DNA from: UBA5399 sp964592125
GTDB lineage: Bacteria; Bacillota; Clostridia; Christensenellales; Christensenellaceae
Assembly (NCBI GenBank): GCA_964592125.1
Contig: CAZQBV010000003.1
Location: 1 to 64,000, forward strand
Length of the DNA: 64,000 bases
Direction of reading: 5' to 3'
Shown here: piece after piece, positions 34,903-44,353 of the stretch
Layout: each line of letters opens with the position of its first letter
How positions within the stretch are numbered: the first letter of the stretch is position 1
Translations under genes and position numbers: made by a program
The notes under the pieces: generated by a model
Database searches by the model: none
The model's input: the letters and a program-made list of their open reading frames with translations, nothing else
What the model was told of the DNA's origin: nothing

Positions 34903-34930
34903 TAGTTAAATAACACCTGAGTGGTATAAT
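34903..34930 (+). promoter_or_regulatory. Extended -10 promoter upstream of cheC
   Basis: TGGTATAAT (34922-34930), an extended -10, with a poor -35 TAGTTA (34903-34908) 16 bases before the -10 box. It comes right after the csrA terminator and restarts transcription toward cheC-cheD-cheY-cheA. Confidence 0.55.
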
Positions 34931-35187
34931 ATATCTGTGATGAGCACTTTGCAAATTCAAAGGAATAGTCTATTGATTTATTGTAAAAAATAAGCTATTA
35001 TGGATTAGTGAGACTCGGTATATGAATATTGAGCTTGCTTCCCAAAGCTATGTACAAAATTTGTGGAAGGCTAAGGCAGTTGAATAAAGCGGTGCAATAT
35101 AACTGAAAAGATATGAAACTTGCGTTAGGGCACTGTTTTTTTGGTTTATAAAACATTTAGAAGTGTAAATTTATTAGGAGTGCTAAG

Positions 35188-35787
35188 ATGAACATTAATG
35201 AAGCAGACCTTGATCTATTAAAAGAAATAGGGAACATTGGGGCGGGAAATGCTGCATCTGCACTTTCTGAAATGATTGGCTCAACTGTTCATATAGAAGT
35301 GCCCAGAGCCGAGATGATACCATATTCGGAGATGAGCAGGATTATTGGTGATCCTGAGCATGTGGTGTTGGGCATATTGGTTCGTATGGGCGGCGATATG
35401 GAAGGCTACATCTTAATGGCTCAAGAAATGGACGACGCAGTGGCTACTGTGAAGGCATTGATGGGGCGCGAAGTTGACATAAACGATGGAATAAACCTAG
35501 AAGATTTTGAACTGATGAAAGAAGTATTCAATATCTTGTCGGGTGCGTTTCTTTCTGCAATATCTGAAATGACAAGTATGTCCATAGTACCCTCGGTACC
35601 CGAAATGACGGCCGATATGGCGATGGCTATTATGAACGTTCCGGTATTGGTTTATGGCGAAATTGGGGATTCGGTGTTGATGCTTGACACAAAATTTGGT
35701 GGAGCTGCCGAATGTATACACGGCCATTTCTTTTTAATACCTACGATAAAGTCATTGGAAGCTCTTAAGAAAGCGTTGTACATGTAG
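35188..35787 (+). CDS. cheC: CheY-P phosphatase CheC
   Basis: Dephosphorylates CheY-P and binds CheD. 199 residues with two copies of the active-site helix: LLKEIGNIGAGNAASALSEM (about 10-29) and LMKEVFNILSGAFLSAISEM (about 110-129), each with the E-x2-N pair. Typical start MNINEADLDLL. Ribosome site TAGGAG. cheD follows after 2 bp. Confidence 0.94.
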   Translation: MNINEADLDLLKEIGNIGAGNAASALSEMIGSTVHIEVPRAEMIPYSEMSRIIGDPEHVVLGILVRMGGDMEGYILMAQEMDDAVATVKALMGREVDINDGINLEDFELMKEVFNILSGAFLSAISEMTSMSIVPSVPEMTADMAMAIMNVPVLVYGEIGDSVLMLDTKFGGAAECIHGHFFLIPTIKSLEALKKALYM

Positions 35788-35789
35788 AT

Positions 35790-36272
35790 ATGAAACCGAT
35801 TATTATTGGGATGGCAGAACTGGATGTTGTGAAATGTCCGCAAAATATTACTACACTTGGCTTAGGTTCTTGTGTGGGCGTGGTGCTATATGACAAGGTG
35901 AGCAAGATTGGTGGTATGGTTCATGTTGTTTTGCCAGACTCAAAATCTTCTACTGGCCCAATAAACAAGGCGAAATTTGCCGATACAGGGATTGTGGAGC
36001 TTTATAACAAAATGCTTCGCACAGGTGCAAATAAGAGTACAATGATAGCAAAACTAGCAGGTGGAGCTCACATGTTTGGAAACATTATGCAAAATGATGC
36101 TCTGAAAGTGGGCGATAGAAATGCTTTTAATAGTAAGATGGCTGTGCTGAAATTGCGTATACCCATTGTAGCTGAGGACTTAGGCGGCTCATATGGTAGA
36201 ACGATAGAGTTAAATACAGAGGATGGAAAGCTTACAGTGAAAACTGTGGGCAAAGGTGTGAATGTGCTGTGA
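35790..36272 (+). CDS. cheD: Chemoreceptor glutamine deamidase CheD
   Basis: Deamidates receptor glutamines and, with CheC, tunes adaptation. 160 residues; the active-site Cys is in TLGLGSCVGVVLYD and the catalytic His in GGMVHVVLP, both present, and the segment KLAGGAHMFG is typical. No own ribosome site is visible 2 bp after cheC, so translation is probably coupled. Confidence 0.94.
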   Translation: MKPIIIGMAELDVVKCPQNITTLGLGSCVGVVLYDKVSKIGGMVHVVLPDSKSSTGPINKAKFADTGIVELYNKMLRTGANKSTMIAKLAGGAHMFGNIMQNDALKVGDRNAFNSKMAVLKLRIPIVAEDLGGSYGRTIELNTEDGKLTVKTVGKGVNVL

Positions 36273-36318
36273 AGGCATTTTTGCAATATTTTAGAACAAA
36301 ACTTTTAGGAGGGTAAAT

Positions 36319-36675
36319 ATGAAAAAAGTGGTAGTAGTAGACGATGCTGCTTTTATGAGGCTCACAATCAAAAACATGTTGACAAAAAATGGTTTTGATG
36401 TTGTTGGTGAGGCGGAAAATGGTGCGCAGGCGATTACGAAATGTCAGGAATTAGAGCCAGATATTATGACGTTGGATATTACAATGCCGGAAGTTTCTGG
36501 AATTGATGCTCTAAGAGAAATAATGAAAGTTAGACCACAAACTGTTTGTGTTATGGTATCGGCATTGGGGCAAGAAGCCATGGTGAAAGAGGCCGTAATG
36601 CTTGGTGCAAAGGGTTTTGTGGTGAAGCCTTTTAAGGAAGAAATTATTATTTCGGCGTTGAATAAGTTTAAGTAA
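36319..36675 (+). CDS. cheY: Chemotaxis response regulator CheY
   Basis: Single receiver domain that carries the signal from CheA to the switch (FliM/FliY). 118 residues with the acidic pair VVDDA, phospho-acceptor Asp in MTLDITMPE, the switch Ser in VMVSALG and Lys in VVKPFK. Ribosome site TTAGGAGGG. No output domain. Confidence 0.95.
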   Translation: MKKVVVVDDAAFMRLTIKNMLTKNGFDVVGEAENGAQAITKCQELEPDIMTLDITMPEVSGIDALREIMKVRPQTVCVMVSALGQEAMVKEAVMLGAKGFVVKPFKEEIIISALNKFK

Positions 36676-36712
36676 ACCTTTAGCTTCTTGGCAAGTTGTC
36701 ATTTGTATAAGA

Positions 36713-36728
36713 TGCATGTTAACATGCA
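36713..36728. repeat. 16-bp perfect palindrome between cheY and cheA
   Basis: TGCATGTTAACATGCA is its own reverse complement. It lies 37 bases after the cheY stop and 51 before the cheA start. It could be an operator; as RNA it would have too small a loop to be a good terminator and no T-run follows. Confidence 0.6.
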
Positions 36729-36779
36729 GGCCAAAAGTGGTGGTGTTTATATTTTATTTGTAAGTGAGGTGTTCGGCAA

Positions 36780-38861
36780 GTGGGTGAAAACGAATCCATG
36801 CTCGAAATATATGTCCTTGAGAACAGTCAACTGCTAGAGCAACTGGAAGAGCTGTTTTTAGGTAGTGAACAAAATGCAACAATGGAGCAGGGGCAAATTG
36901 ATGAAACTTTTCGTGTGATGCACACGATTAAAGGTTCCTCTGCGATGATGGGCTTTGATGCAATTACTGCTTTGGCTCATGCTGTGGAGGATTTGTTTTC
37001 AAAAATTCGTGAGCAGCTGCCGCCGGAGGCGGAGTGGGCTCAGATTTTCGATGTCGTTTTGCGTGCAATAGACTTTTTCAAAGGCGAAATGGAAAAGATT
37101 GAGTCGGGCATTACGCCTGATGGACATGCAGAGGAAATGTGCACAGAATTAAGGACGATTTTAAAGCGCCTAAAAAACGAAGATGCATCGGAATTGCCAG
37201 CAGCTGATGTGCAAGGACAAACTGCAGTTGATGCTGTGGGGGAAGCTGATACTGAAGATGAAGGTATTGATATCTCCCCGGAAATGTTTGAAAAACTAAG
37301 CCCGGAAGAGGGCGACCAGTATTACCGTCTAAAATTGTTTTTTGAAGATGGTTGCCAGATGGAAACAGTGCGTACATTTGGCGTGGTGATGTCTTTGGAG
37401 GATCTTTACAGCAGCAAAGTATCGGTTCCTGAAGATTTGAATGAAAATAAAGATGAAACCATTATCAATGATGGTTTCTTGATGTTGTTTACAGCAAAAC
37501 CAGAGAACATTGAATTTATAAGGCAAAAGCTTTTTGAAACGATGTTTTTACAGAGTGTAGAGTTGAGTGAAGTGGAATTACCGGTGCCGCAACCAGTAAA
37601 GGATCAGCAAACTAGTCCGTTGGCTGGTTCTACAGCTGTTACACAGGCTAAAAAAGCATCTCAAGGCTTGCCTGCAAAAGATGACAAACACGCGAAACAG
37701 AGTTTTATCAGTGTAAATGTGAATAAAATTGATAAACTGATGAATTTGGTGGGAGAAATTGTTACTACGGAGTCTATGGTAACGAAAAATCCCGATATAG
37801 AAGACCTGCATTTGGAGAATTTTGACAAGCAAGCAAGGCAGCTGAGAAAACTGACCGATGAGTTGCAGGATATTGTTATGTCTATACGAATGGTTCCAAT
37901 TGCTGCTACCTTCCACAAGATGAAACGTATTGTGCGCGATATTAACAAGAAGACAAATAAAAATGCCGATCTTGTTATTATTGGTGAAGAAACAGAAGTG
38001 GATAAGAATGTGATAGATGCACTTTCAGATCCTTTGTTGCATTTGATTAGAAATGCAATGGATCATGGAATGGAAACTCCCGAGGAGCGCTTGGCAGCAG
38101 GAAAGCCTGAAAAAGGGACGGTAACCCTAGAAGCGTTGAACTCTGGTGGAGATGTTGTAGTGCGTGTGAAAGATGATGGGCGTGGATACAACAGAGCAAA
38201 AATATATGAAAAAGCTGTAGAACGTGGCTTAACAACAAAAGCAGAAAATGAAATTTCGGATTCGGAAGTATATGGCTTCACTTTGATGGCCGGATTTTCC
38301 ACAAATGATGTGGTTTCGGAATATTCAGGCCGTGGCGTGGGTATGGACGTGGTACGCACCAATATTGACAACATTGGTGGAAGCATAGTAATTGAAAGTG
38401 AACCTGGTACTGGCTCTACCATAACAATGCATATACCGCTGACTCTTGCAATATTAAATGGCATGAAAATCACCGTAGGTGAATCGCTTTATATTGTGCC
38501 CATTTTATCAATTAGAGAATCGTTGGAACCTAAATTGCATAAGATTATTATAGATCCAAATGGCAATGAGATGATAATGATACGGGGAGAGTGCTACCCT
38601 ATTATTCGGTTACATCAGTTCTTTAATGTAAAACAATCTGCAGAGAATTTTAATGATGGAATTATGATATTGGTTGAAACAGAAGTAGGTGCCGCATGCT
38701 TATTTGCAGACAAGCTGTTGGGAGAGCAACAAGTAGTTATTAAGCCAATGCCTTTGTATATTTCTAGGACATTTGGTAGAATTAAGGGAATTGCTGGTTG
38801 CAGCGTGATGGGTGATGGTGGCATTGCACTCATTTTAGATATTAATAGGATATTGACTTAG
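36780..38861 (+). CDS. cheA: Chemotaxis histidine kinase CheA
   Basis: Central kinase; autophosphorylates and passes phosphate to CheY and CheB. 693 residues in order: HPt domain with the phospho-His in VMHTIKGSSAMMGF (about 43), P2 domain (about 170-265), dimerisation helices, ATPase domain (HLIRNAMDHGMETPEERLA, VKDDGRGYNRAKI type boxes: VKDDGRG and SGRGVGMDVV), and a C-terminal CheW-like domain. All catalytic boxes are present. Starts with GTG, after GTGAGGTG. Confidence 0.96.
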   Translation: MGENESMLEIYVLENSQLLEQLEELFLGSEQNATMEQGQIDETFRVMHTIKGSSAMMGFDAITALAHAVEDLFSKIREQLPPEAEWAQIFDVVLRAIDFFKGEMEKIESGITPDGHAEEMCTELRTILKRLKNEDASELPAADVQGQTAVDAVGEADTEDEGIDISPEMFEKLSPEEGDQYYRLKLFFEDGCQMETVRTFGVVMSLEDLYSSKVSVPEDLNENKDETIINDGFLMLFTAKPENIEFIRQKLFETMFLQSVELSEVELPVPQPVKDQQTSPLAGSTAVTQAKKASQGLPAKDDKHAKQSFISVNVNKIDKLMNLVGEIVTTESMVTKNPDIEDLHLENFDKQARQLRKLTDELQDIVMSIRMVPIAATFHKMKRIVRDINKKTNKNADLVIIGEETEVDKNVIDALSDPLLHLIRNAMDHGMETPEERLAAGKPEKGTVTLEALNSGGDVVVRVKDDGRGYNRAKIYEKAVERGLTTKAENEISDSEVYGFTLMAGFSTNDVVSEYSGRGVGMDVVRTNIDNIGGSIVIESEPGTGSTITMHIPLTLAILNGMKITVGESLYIVPILSIRESLEPKLHKIIIDPNGNEMIMIRGECYPIIRLHQFFNVKQSAENFNDGIMILVETEVGAACLFADKLLGEQQVVIKPMPLYISRTFGRIKGIAGCSVMGDGGIALILDINRILT

Positions 38862-39121
38862 TTGTTATGTGAAAGTAGCATTGCAAAATAAGCATGACGC
38901 TTTGCTAAAACACAGGAACTGATTGGTTTAGTTAGGACTAAAATATATTACATTTTATTCTATGTGTGTTTTGGCTGGCTTTTGCATGGTATCTTCGATA
39001 AACATAAAGAATGATTATGCATGAAGATACAGCTAACATGTATGAAGAAGCGCGATGGGGTTGTTGTGTCAGTGTGCAATTTGTATGCTGAGAATGATTG
39101 GGTATAAGGAGGCATATTCTT
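38862..39121. other. Gap between cheA and fliF
   Basis: 260 bases without a gene. No clear terminator, sigma-A or sigma-D promoter was found; the fliF ribosome site AAGGAGG lies at 39106-39112. Confidence 0.5.
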
Positions 39122-40777
39122 CTGAATAATTTTGCAGAGTTTTTTAAAAAGATTGGTTTATCTTGGCAAAAAACAAACAGATCACAAAAAATAATAGTTA
39201 TTGCGGTTATTGTATTAACAATTATTCTGATAGGTGTAGTGGTTACTGTCTCTGGTCAGACTACTTATACTGTTTTGTATAGCGGATTGAGTGCTGCTGA
39301 TTCCGGTGCTATTTATCAAGCCTTGCAAGAGATGCAGGTGGATGTGCAGGCGCCTACAAGTGGTACTATTATGGTGCCCGCAGATCAGGCGGAATCCATA
39401 CGCAATCAATTGTTTGCGCGGGGGCTGCCAGCTTCGGCAATGGGTGGGGCAGCCGGTGGTATCAACTATGGTGACTTCTATATAGAAAATGGAATGGCGT
39501 TTAATGCTACCGACAGCGACAAGCAGATGATTAACAAGATTCAGATGCAATATAACCTGTCGCAAATGATCAATCAATCGGACAAGATAGAAAGCAGCAT
39601 GGTTCTGCTGAATGTGGCGCCCACCACACAGTTTGCATTAGATACAAATGAAAGTTCATCCAGCGCCACTGTTATGGTGCGGTTGAAACCGGGCGCTACC
39701 TTTACGGATGAAGATGCCATTGCGATTAAAAAGATGGTGGCAGCCACTGTGCCTGACTTAAAGGAAGAAGATGTTGTAGTAACGGATCAATCCTTGCGTG
39801 TTTTTGGGGGGAATGGTATGCAAAGCAGCGGTACGGGCGCTGTTGCAAACCAAATGCAAATTGAGCAGGAAGCATCTGCCAGACTAAGCAATCAGCTAAT
39901 GAGTTTATTTGCCCCGGTATTTGGTGCGGAAAATATTGCGCCAAGCGTGCACTTGAAACTAGATTTTGATAATAGGACAACTGAATCTATTACTTTGGAA
40001 CCGCCTACAGAGGTTGGTGCGGATGAAAACAGGGGTATTGCTACCAGCATGAAGTCGATGGTGGAGCATATTGCAAATGGGGATACGGCGCAAGGGCAAC
40101 CGGGATTGGATACCAATGGTGGCGCACCCACATACCAAGAAGTGGTAGATAATATAAACAATACCGATTACTACAAAGTGACAGAAGAATTTAACTTTGA
40201 AGTAAATGAAGTAAAAGAATTAATTGAAGCGGCGCAGGGCGGTATTGTGGAAGCATCGGCCACTATTATGATAAATGGTGGAGATGAAGTACAGGCTGCA
40301 ATTGAGGATGTAAGAACAGCAGCTTCTACAGCAATTGGCATTCCTGCGGAGAATATTACGGTTTTGGCTATGCCTTTTGTGGAAAACACGACAATGCAAC
40401 AACAATTAGATGATCAAGCGGCAGCAGTTGCAGAATTGCAACGTAACCAGATGATTAAAACAATTGTACCATATGTTGTGGTTGCAGGCGTCATTATATT
40501 AATAGCGCTATTGCTGTTAAACGCATTTAAGAAAAAGAAAGAAATGGAACTGGAGGCGCAGCGCTTGCAGTGGATGCAGGAGCAGGCTGAGAGGGAAGCG
40601 ATGATGAGGCAGTCTGGCATGGTTGATGTGGTTGCGGGCGAAGATATTGACCTAGATGCTATTATGGAAGAAGAAAAGAACAGCACTTTAGGGCAGTTGC
40701 AGGCTCTTGTACAAAAAAACCCAGATGGAATTGCTCAAATATTGCGCAATTGGCTTATGGATGACTACAGGAGGTAG
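39122..40777 (+). CDS. fliF: Flagellar MS-ring protein FliF
   Basis: Forms the MS ring on which the basal body is built. About 552 residues, two transmembrane helices (about 25-50 and 450-475), ring-building motif domains between, and a C-terminal FliG-binding tail (TLGQLQALVQKNPDGIAQIL). Start: AAGGAGG (39106-39112) is 9 nt before an in-frame CTG at 39122, giving MNNFAEFFKKIGLSW. An in-frame TTG at 39098 lies before this site and has no ribosome site of its own, and no ATG exists in a usable place. A CTG start is therefore likely. Confidence 0.93.
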   Translation: MNNFAEFFKKIGLSWQKTNRSQKIIVIAVIVLTIILIGVVVTVSGQTTYTVLYSGLSAADSGAIYQALQEMQVDVQAPTSGTIMVPADQAESIRNQLFARGLPASAMGGAAGGINYGDFYIENGMAFNATDSDKQMINKIQMQYNLSQMINQSDKIESSMVLLNVAPTTQFALDTNESSSSATVMVRLKPGATFTDEDAIAIKKMVAATVPDLKEEDVVVTDQSLRVFGGNGMQSSGTGAVANQMQIEQEASARLSNQLMSLFAPVFGAENIAPSVHLKLDFDNRTTESITLEPPTEVGADENRGIATSMKSMVEHIANGDTAQGQPGLDTNGGAPTYQEVVDNINNTDYYKVTEEFNFEVNEVKELIEAAQGGIVEASATIMINGGDEVQAAIEDVRTAASTAIGIPAENITVLAMPFVENTTMQQQLDDQAAAVAELQRNQMIKTIVPYVVVAGVIILIALLLLNAFKKKKEMELEAQRLQWMQEQAEREAMMRQSGMVDVVAGEDIDLDAIMEEEKNSTLGQLQALVQKNPDGIAQILRNWLMDDYRR

Positions 40778-40782
40778 GGAAC

Positions 40783-41793
40783 TTGTCAGAATTGTCACCA
40801 AAAGAAAAAGCCGCGGTTTTGATGGTTGCGCTGGGAAAAGACAGCTCGGCGGAAATATATAGGCACTTGTCTGAAGAGGAAATTGAACAGCTTACTTTGG
40901 GAATTACCTCTTTGGATGCCTTTGATAAAGAATTACGCGATAGTGTTCTGGAAGAGTTTTACGAAATATGTTTGGCGCAAAACTATATTTCCGAGGGCGG
41001 TATTGACTACGCGCGGGATATACTGATGGATGCTGTAGGCGCAGAAAAGGCAGATGAGCTAATAAGAAAGCTGTCGGCCTCTTTGCAGGTACGCCCATTT
41101 GATTTTGTGAGGCGTGCAGATTCTACACAGCTGGGGAATTTTATACAGAATGAACATCCGCAAACGATGGCGTTGATTCTCTCTTATATGGATCCGGCGA
41201 AGTCGGCGGATATGTTGTCGCGGTTGCCAGAAGATATACAGCCCCAAGTGGTGCAGCGCATAGCCAATATGAATTCTGTTTCTTTGGAATATATAAAAGA
41301 GGCGGAGCGCATATTAGAACACAAGCTTTCCAGTATTGGACAAGAAGAGAATGCCTCTGTGGGCGGCGTGGATACGATTGTTGAAATGTTGAATGCAATA
41401 GATCGCAGCACAGAAAAAAATATTATGGAAAAAATTGAAATTGATGACCCAGCATTGGCAGATGAGATACGCAGAAAGATGTTTGTATTTGAAGATATAG
41501 TGAAACTGACAGATCAAGCGGTGCAGCGTGTACTTCGTGAGGTGGACAATGACGTTCTAACCATGGCACTGAAGGGCACCAGCGAAGAGGATGCCATTGC
41601 GCAGAAGATATATGCCAATATCTCTACTCGTTTACGTGAAACGATTGTGGAGAATATGGAATATATGGGACCGGTTCGCGTGCGTGATGTAGAAGAAGCG
41701 CAGCAGAAATTTGTAAATGTAATTCGCAAATTGGAAGACGATGGCGAGATAGAGATAGCAAGAGGGGGAGAGGATGATGCCCTCATTGTTTAG
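40783..41793 (+). CDS. fliG: Flagellar motor switch protein FliG
   Basis: Rotor protein that interacts with the stator MotA. 336 residues: N-terminal ELSPKEKAAVLMVALGKDSS, middle EHPQTMALILSYMDP (EHPQ motif binding FliM), and C-terminal charged torque helix (RKMFVFEDIVKLTDQAVQRV). TTG start at 40783 after GGAGGTAGGGA. Its end overlaps fliH by 20 bp. Confidence 0.96.
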   Translation: MSELSPKEKAAVLMVALGKDSSAEIYRHLSEEEIEQLTLGITSLDAFDKELRDSVLEEFYEICLAQNYISEGGIDYARDILMDAVGAEKADELIRKLSASLQVRPFDFVRRADSTQLGNFIQNEHPQTMALILSYMDPAKSADMLSRLPEDIQPQVVQRIANMNSVSLEYIKEAERILEHKLSSIGQEENASVGGVDTIVEMLNAIDRSTEKNIMEKIEIDDPALADEIRRKMFVFEDIVKLTDQAVQRVLREVDNDVLTMALKGTSEEDAIAQKIYANISTRLRETIVENMEYMGPVRVRDVEEAQQKFVNVIRKLEDDGEIEIARGGEDDALIV

Positions 41794-42544
41794 AATTGAT
41801 AGAAATTCGCTTACCGCGGATAGCCTAGACCCGGCAAGCGTGGTGCAACTGCCGGGCTTTGAAGAGCTGATAGAGCAAAACAGCCCTGAACCGGAAGATG
41901 CTCAGATATTTGACAATGAAACAGAGCAAGAAACAGAAATTGATATAAAGCAAGAGCAACTGGAGCAATTGAACCGACAGATAGCAGAGGCGCAAGCACG
42001 GGCAAGTGAAATAATTGAACAGGCCAATGCAGAAGCGCAACGTTTGACAGAAGATGCGATAAGAAAAGGATATGAGGAGGGGTACAATCAAGCAATGGCT
42101 TCTGCCCGGCAGGAGCAAGAAAATGCAAAGAGACAGATGGAAGATGCGGTAATGGCTTTGAAACAGGCAAAAGAAGAAGTTTTTTCGCAGGTGGAAGAAA
42201 GCGTATTGGATCTTTCGCTTTATGTGGCGGAACGTATTATAAAAATACAGCTGGATCATGGAGATGAGGCATTTCTGAATATTGTACGAAGCACCTTATC
42301 TTCAGTGCAAAACCAAAGTAATCTAGTAGTGAACGTAAGTAAATTGGAATATGAACAAATATTTGCGGATCAAAGCAGCGAAATAGCAACGGAACTGAAA
42401 AGTTCTGGTGTGGAGATAAAGCAGGACTTATCACTAAAACGTGGAGACTGCGTAATAGAGACAGAATATGGGAACATCAATGCGGGGATAAAAACGCAGC
42501 TGAAGCGACTTGGAAATGCTTTGGAAGAAAGCCGAACGGAGTAG
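41774..42544 (+). CDS. fliH: Flagellar assembly protein FliH
   Basis: Regulator of the export ATPase FliI. 256 residues: N-terminal variable part, long Glu/Gln-rich coiled coil (about 50-125, EQLEQLNRQIAEAQARASEI) and a C-terminal domain similar to the V-ATPase E subunit (LSLYVAERIIKIQLDHGDEA). ATG start inside the end of fliG after GGGGGAGAGG. Confidence 0.9.
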   Translation: MMPSLFRIDRNSLTADSLDPASVVQLPGFEELIEQNSPEPEDAQIFDNETEQETEIDIKQEQLEQLNRQIAEAQARASEIIEQANAEAQRLTEDAIRKGYEEGYNQAMASARQEQENAKRQMEDAVMALKQAKEEVFSQVEESVLDLSLYVAERIIKIQLDHGDEAFLNIVRSTLSSVQNQSNLVVNVSKLEYEQIFADQSSEIATELKSSGVEIKQDLSLKRGDCVIETEYGNINAGIKTQLKRLGNALEESRTE

Positions 42545-42550
42545 GCAATT

Positions 42551-43873
42551 ATGTTGGAAGACAGAATAGCGCGGTTTAAAGATATTATTTCCAAAGCGGA
42601 CTCGGTTGAAATGAGCGGAATGGTTTCCAAAGTGGTTGGCATTACAGTGGAATCAACCGGCCCTATGGTAAAAATGGGTGACATATGCAAAATATATCCT
42701 TATTCAGGGAATGAAGCCATATTGTCCGAAGTGGTGGGGTTTAAAGACAGAAAAGTGCTGCTGATGCCATTTGGAGATGTAACGGGAATAGGAACCGGGA
42801 ACAAAGTGGTTGCTACAGGGGAGGAATTCCGTGTGGCGGTAGGAGATTGCCTAAAGGGACGCATTTTAGATGCATTGGGGAGGCCTATGGATAGCCTAGG
42901 CCCCTTGGAAACTGAAACCACATATCCAATAGAGAGCTACCCTCCCAATCCTTTGGAAAGGGTTAGAATAAAAGAAGCGTTGCCAGTGGGGGTACGTGCC
43001 ATAGATGGTTTGCTTACAATGGGAAAAGGCCAAAGAATTGGTGTTTTTTCAGGCAGCGGCGTGGGTAAAAGTACATTGATGGGCATGATAGCCAGAAACT
43101 CTAGTGCCGATATAAACGTGATTACCCTAGTGGGTGAGCGTGGCAGAGAAGTGCTGGATTTTGTGGAAAAAGATTTGAAAGAAGAGGGACTGGCAAAGTC
43201 GGTATTGGTGGTGGCCACTTCGGATCAACCAGCGTTGCTAAGGCTGAAATCGGCTATGGTGGGCACGGCGATAGCAGAATATTTTAGGGATCAGGGAAAC
43301 AATGTGATGTTGATGATGGACTCTTTGACCCGTTTTGCTATGGCGCAGCGTGAAATAGGTATGACCGTGGGCGAACCGCCGGTATCTCGTGGATTTCCGC
43401 CTTCTGTGTATGCCATGTTGCCCAAGCTTCTGGAACGATCGGGCACATCTAAGAAGGGTAGCATTACTGGTATCTATACAGTGCTAGTAGAAGGGGATGA
43501 TATGAACGAACCGATCTCTGACACTGTACGGGGTATATTGGATGGACACTTTGTGCTTTCTAGGAAATTGGCTAACAACAACCAATACCCAGCAATAGAT
43601 GTGCTGGCCAGTGTGAGCCGTTTAATGGTAGACATTGTGACCCCCGAGCATTGGGAAATGGCGGGCTCTATAAAAAATATGATGACTTCATATAATGATG
43701 TGTTGGATTTGATAAGCATTGGTGCATACAAAGAGGGAACAAACCCGCAAGTAGATAGAGCAATAAAATTGCATGACCCTATACTGGGATTTTTGAAACA
43801 AACGATAGGCGAAGATGTAACGTTTGATCAGGTAATTGAGCAAATGAAGGAAATAACAGGTACGGAAGGATAG
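42551..43873 (+). CDS. fliI: Flagellum-specific ATPase FliI
   Basis: Hexameric export ATPase. 440 residues: P-loop GVFSGSGVGKSTLMGMIA (about 161-178), Walker B VMLMMDSLTRFAMAQRE, and the family segment EPPVSRGFPPSVYAMLPKLL. Normal length. Follows fliH by 6 bp. Confidence 0.96.
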   Translation: MLEDRIARFKDIISKADSVEMSGMVSKVVGITVESTGPMVKMGDICKIYPYSGNEAILSEVVGFKDRKVLLMPFGDVTGIGTGNKVVATGEEFRVAVGDCLKGRILDALGRPMDSLGPLETETTYPIESYPPNPLERVRIKEALPVGVRAIDGLLTMGKGQRIGVFSGSGVGKSTLMGMIARNSSADINVITLVGERGREVLDFVEKDLKEEGLAKSVLVVATSDQPALLRLKSAMVGTAIAEYFRDQGNNVMLMMDSLTRFAMAQREIGMTVGEPPVSRGFPPSVYAMLPKLLERSGTSKKGSITGIYTVLVEGDDMNEPISDTVRGILDGHFVLSRKLANNNQYPAIDVLASVSRLMVDIVTPEHWEMAGSIKNMMTSYNDVLDLISIGAYKEGTNPQVDRAIKLHDPILGFLKQTIGEDVTFDQVIEQMKEITGTEG

Positions 43874-43886
43874 GAATTATCTGGAA

Positions 43887-44318
43887 ATGAAAAAGTTTGT
43901 TTTTTCCTTACAAAGGTTGTATGATGTAAAAGAATCTGAAGAGGAACAGAAGCGTATTGAGCTGAAAGAGCTGGATAAGAAGTTGGATGGGTTGAGGCTG
44001 CGGTTGCAGGACACCATTGACAATTTTAACGGACAGAAAGCAAAATATACAGTAAAATGCAAAAAAGGGATTCATGCATTTGATTTAAAAAATTACGGAG
44101 ATTATTTTCAGTATCTGATAGGAGAGATAGATGCCATACACAATCTGATTATGAATTGTGAAGCTGAAATTGTGGCTTGCCGGCAAGAACTTTTAAAACT
44201 AATGAATGAGCAGAAAGTTTTGGATCGTATGCGGGAAGAGCAATTGCAACAGTACAATGCAGAGATTGCGAAGTTTAATGAAAAAGAGATAGAAGACTTC
44301 ATGCAAGGCAAGCTATAA
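43887..44318 (+). CDS. fliJ: Flagellar export protein FliJ
   Basis: Coiled-coil stalk of the FliI ring. 143 residues, starts MKKFVFSLQRLYDVKESEEE, the usual FliJ beginning (basic, F-x-F-x-L-Q-x-L), then two long antiparallel helices. Follows fliI by 13 bp. Confidence 0.9.
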   Translation: MKKFVFSLQRLYDVKESEEEQKRIELKELDKKLDGLRLRLQDTIDNFNGQKAKYTVKCKKGIHAFDLKNYGDYFQYLIGEIDAIHNLIMNCEAEIVACRQELLKLMNEQKVLDRMREEQLQQYNAEIAKFNEKEIEDFMQGKL

Positions 44319-44353
44319 TTGTTTTGCAGCTGATATAGATGGGAGAGAAAGAG

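Larger units (their letters stand above)
34819..35187. other. Intergenic region csrA-cheC
   Basis: About 370 bases. It holds a terminator (34838-34879) and an extended -10 promoter (34903-34930), both listed. From about 34931 to 35180 I see no gene; it would be a long leader for cheC. Confidence 0.6.

Noticed and set aside
39001..39020. CGATAA near 39000 as a sigma-D -10 before fliF
   Set aside because: No TAAA-like element 15-18 bases upstream.
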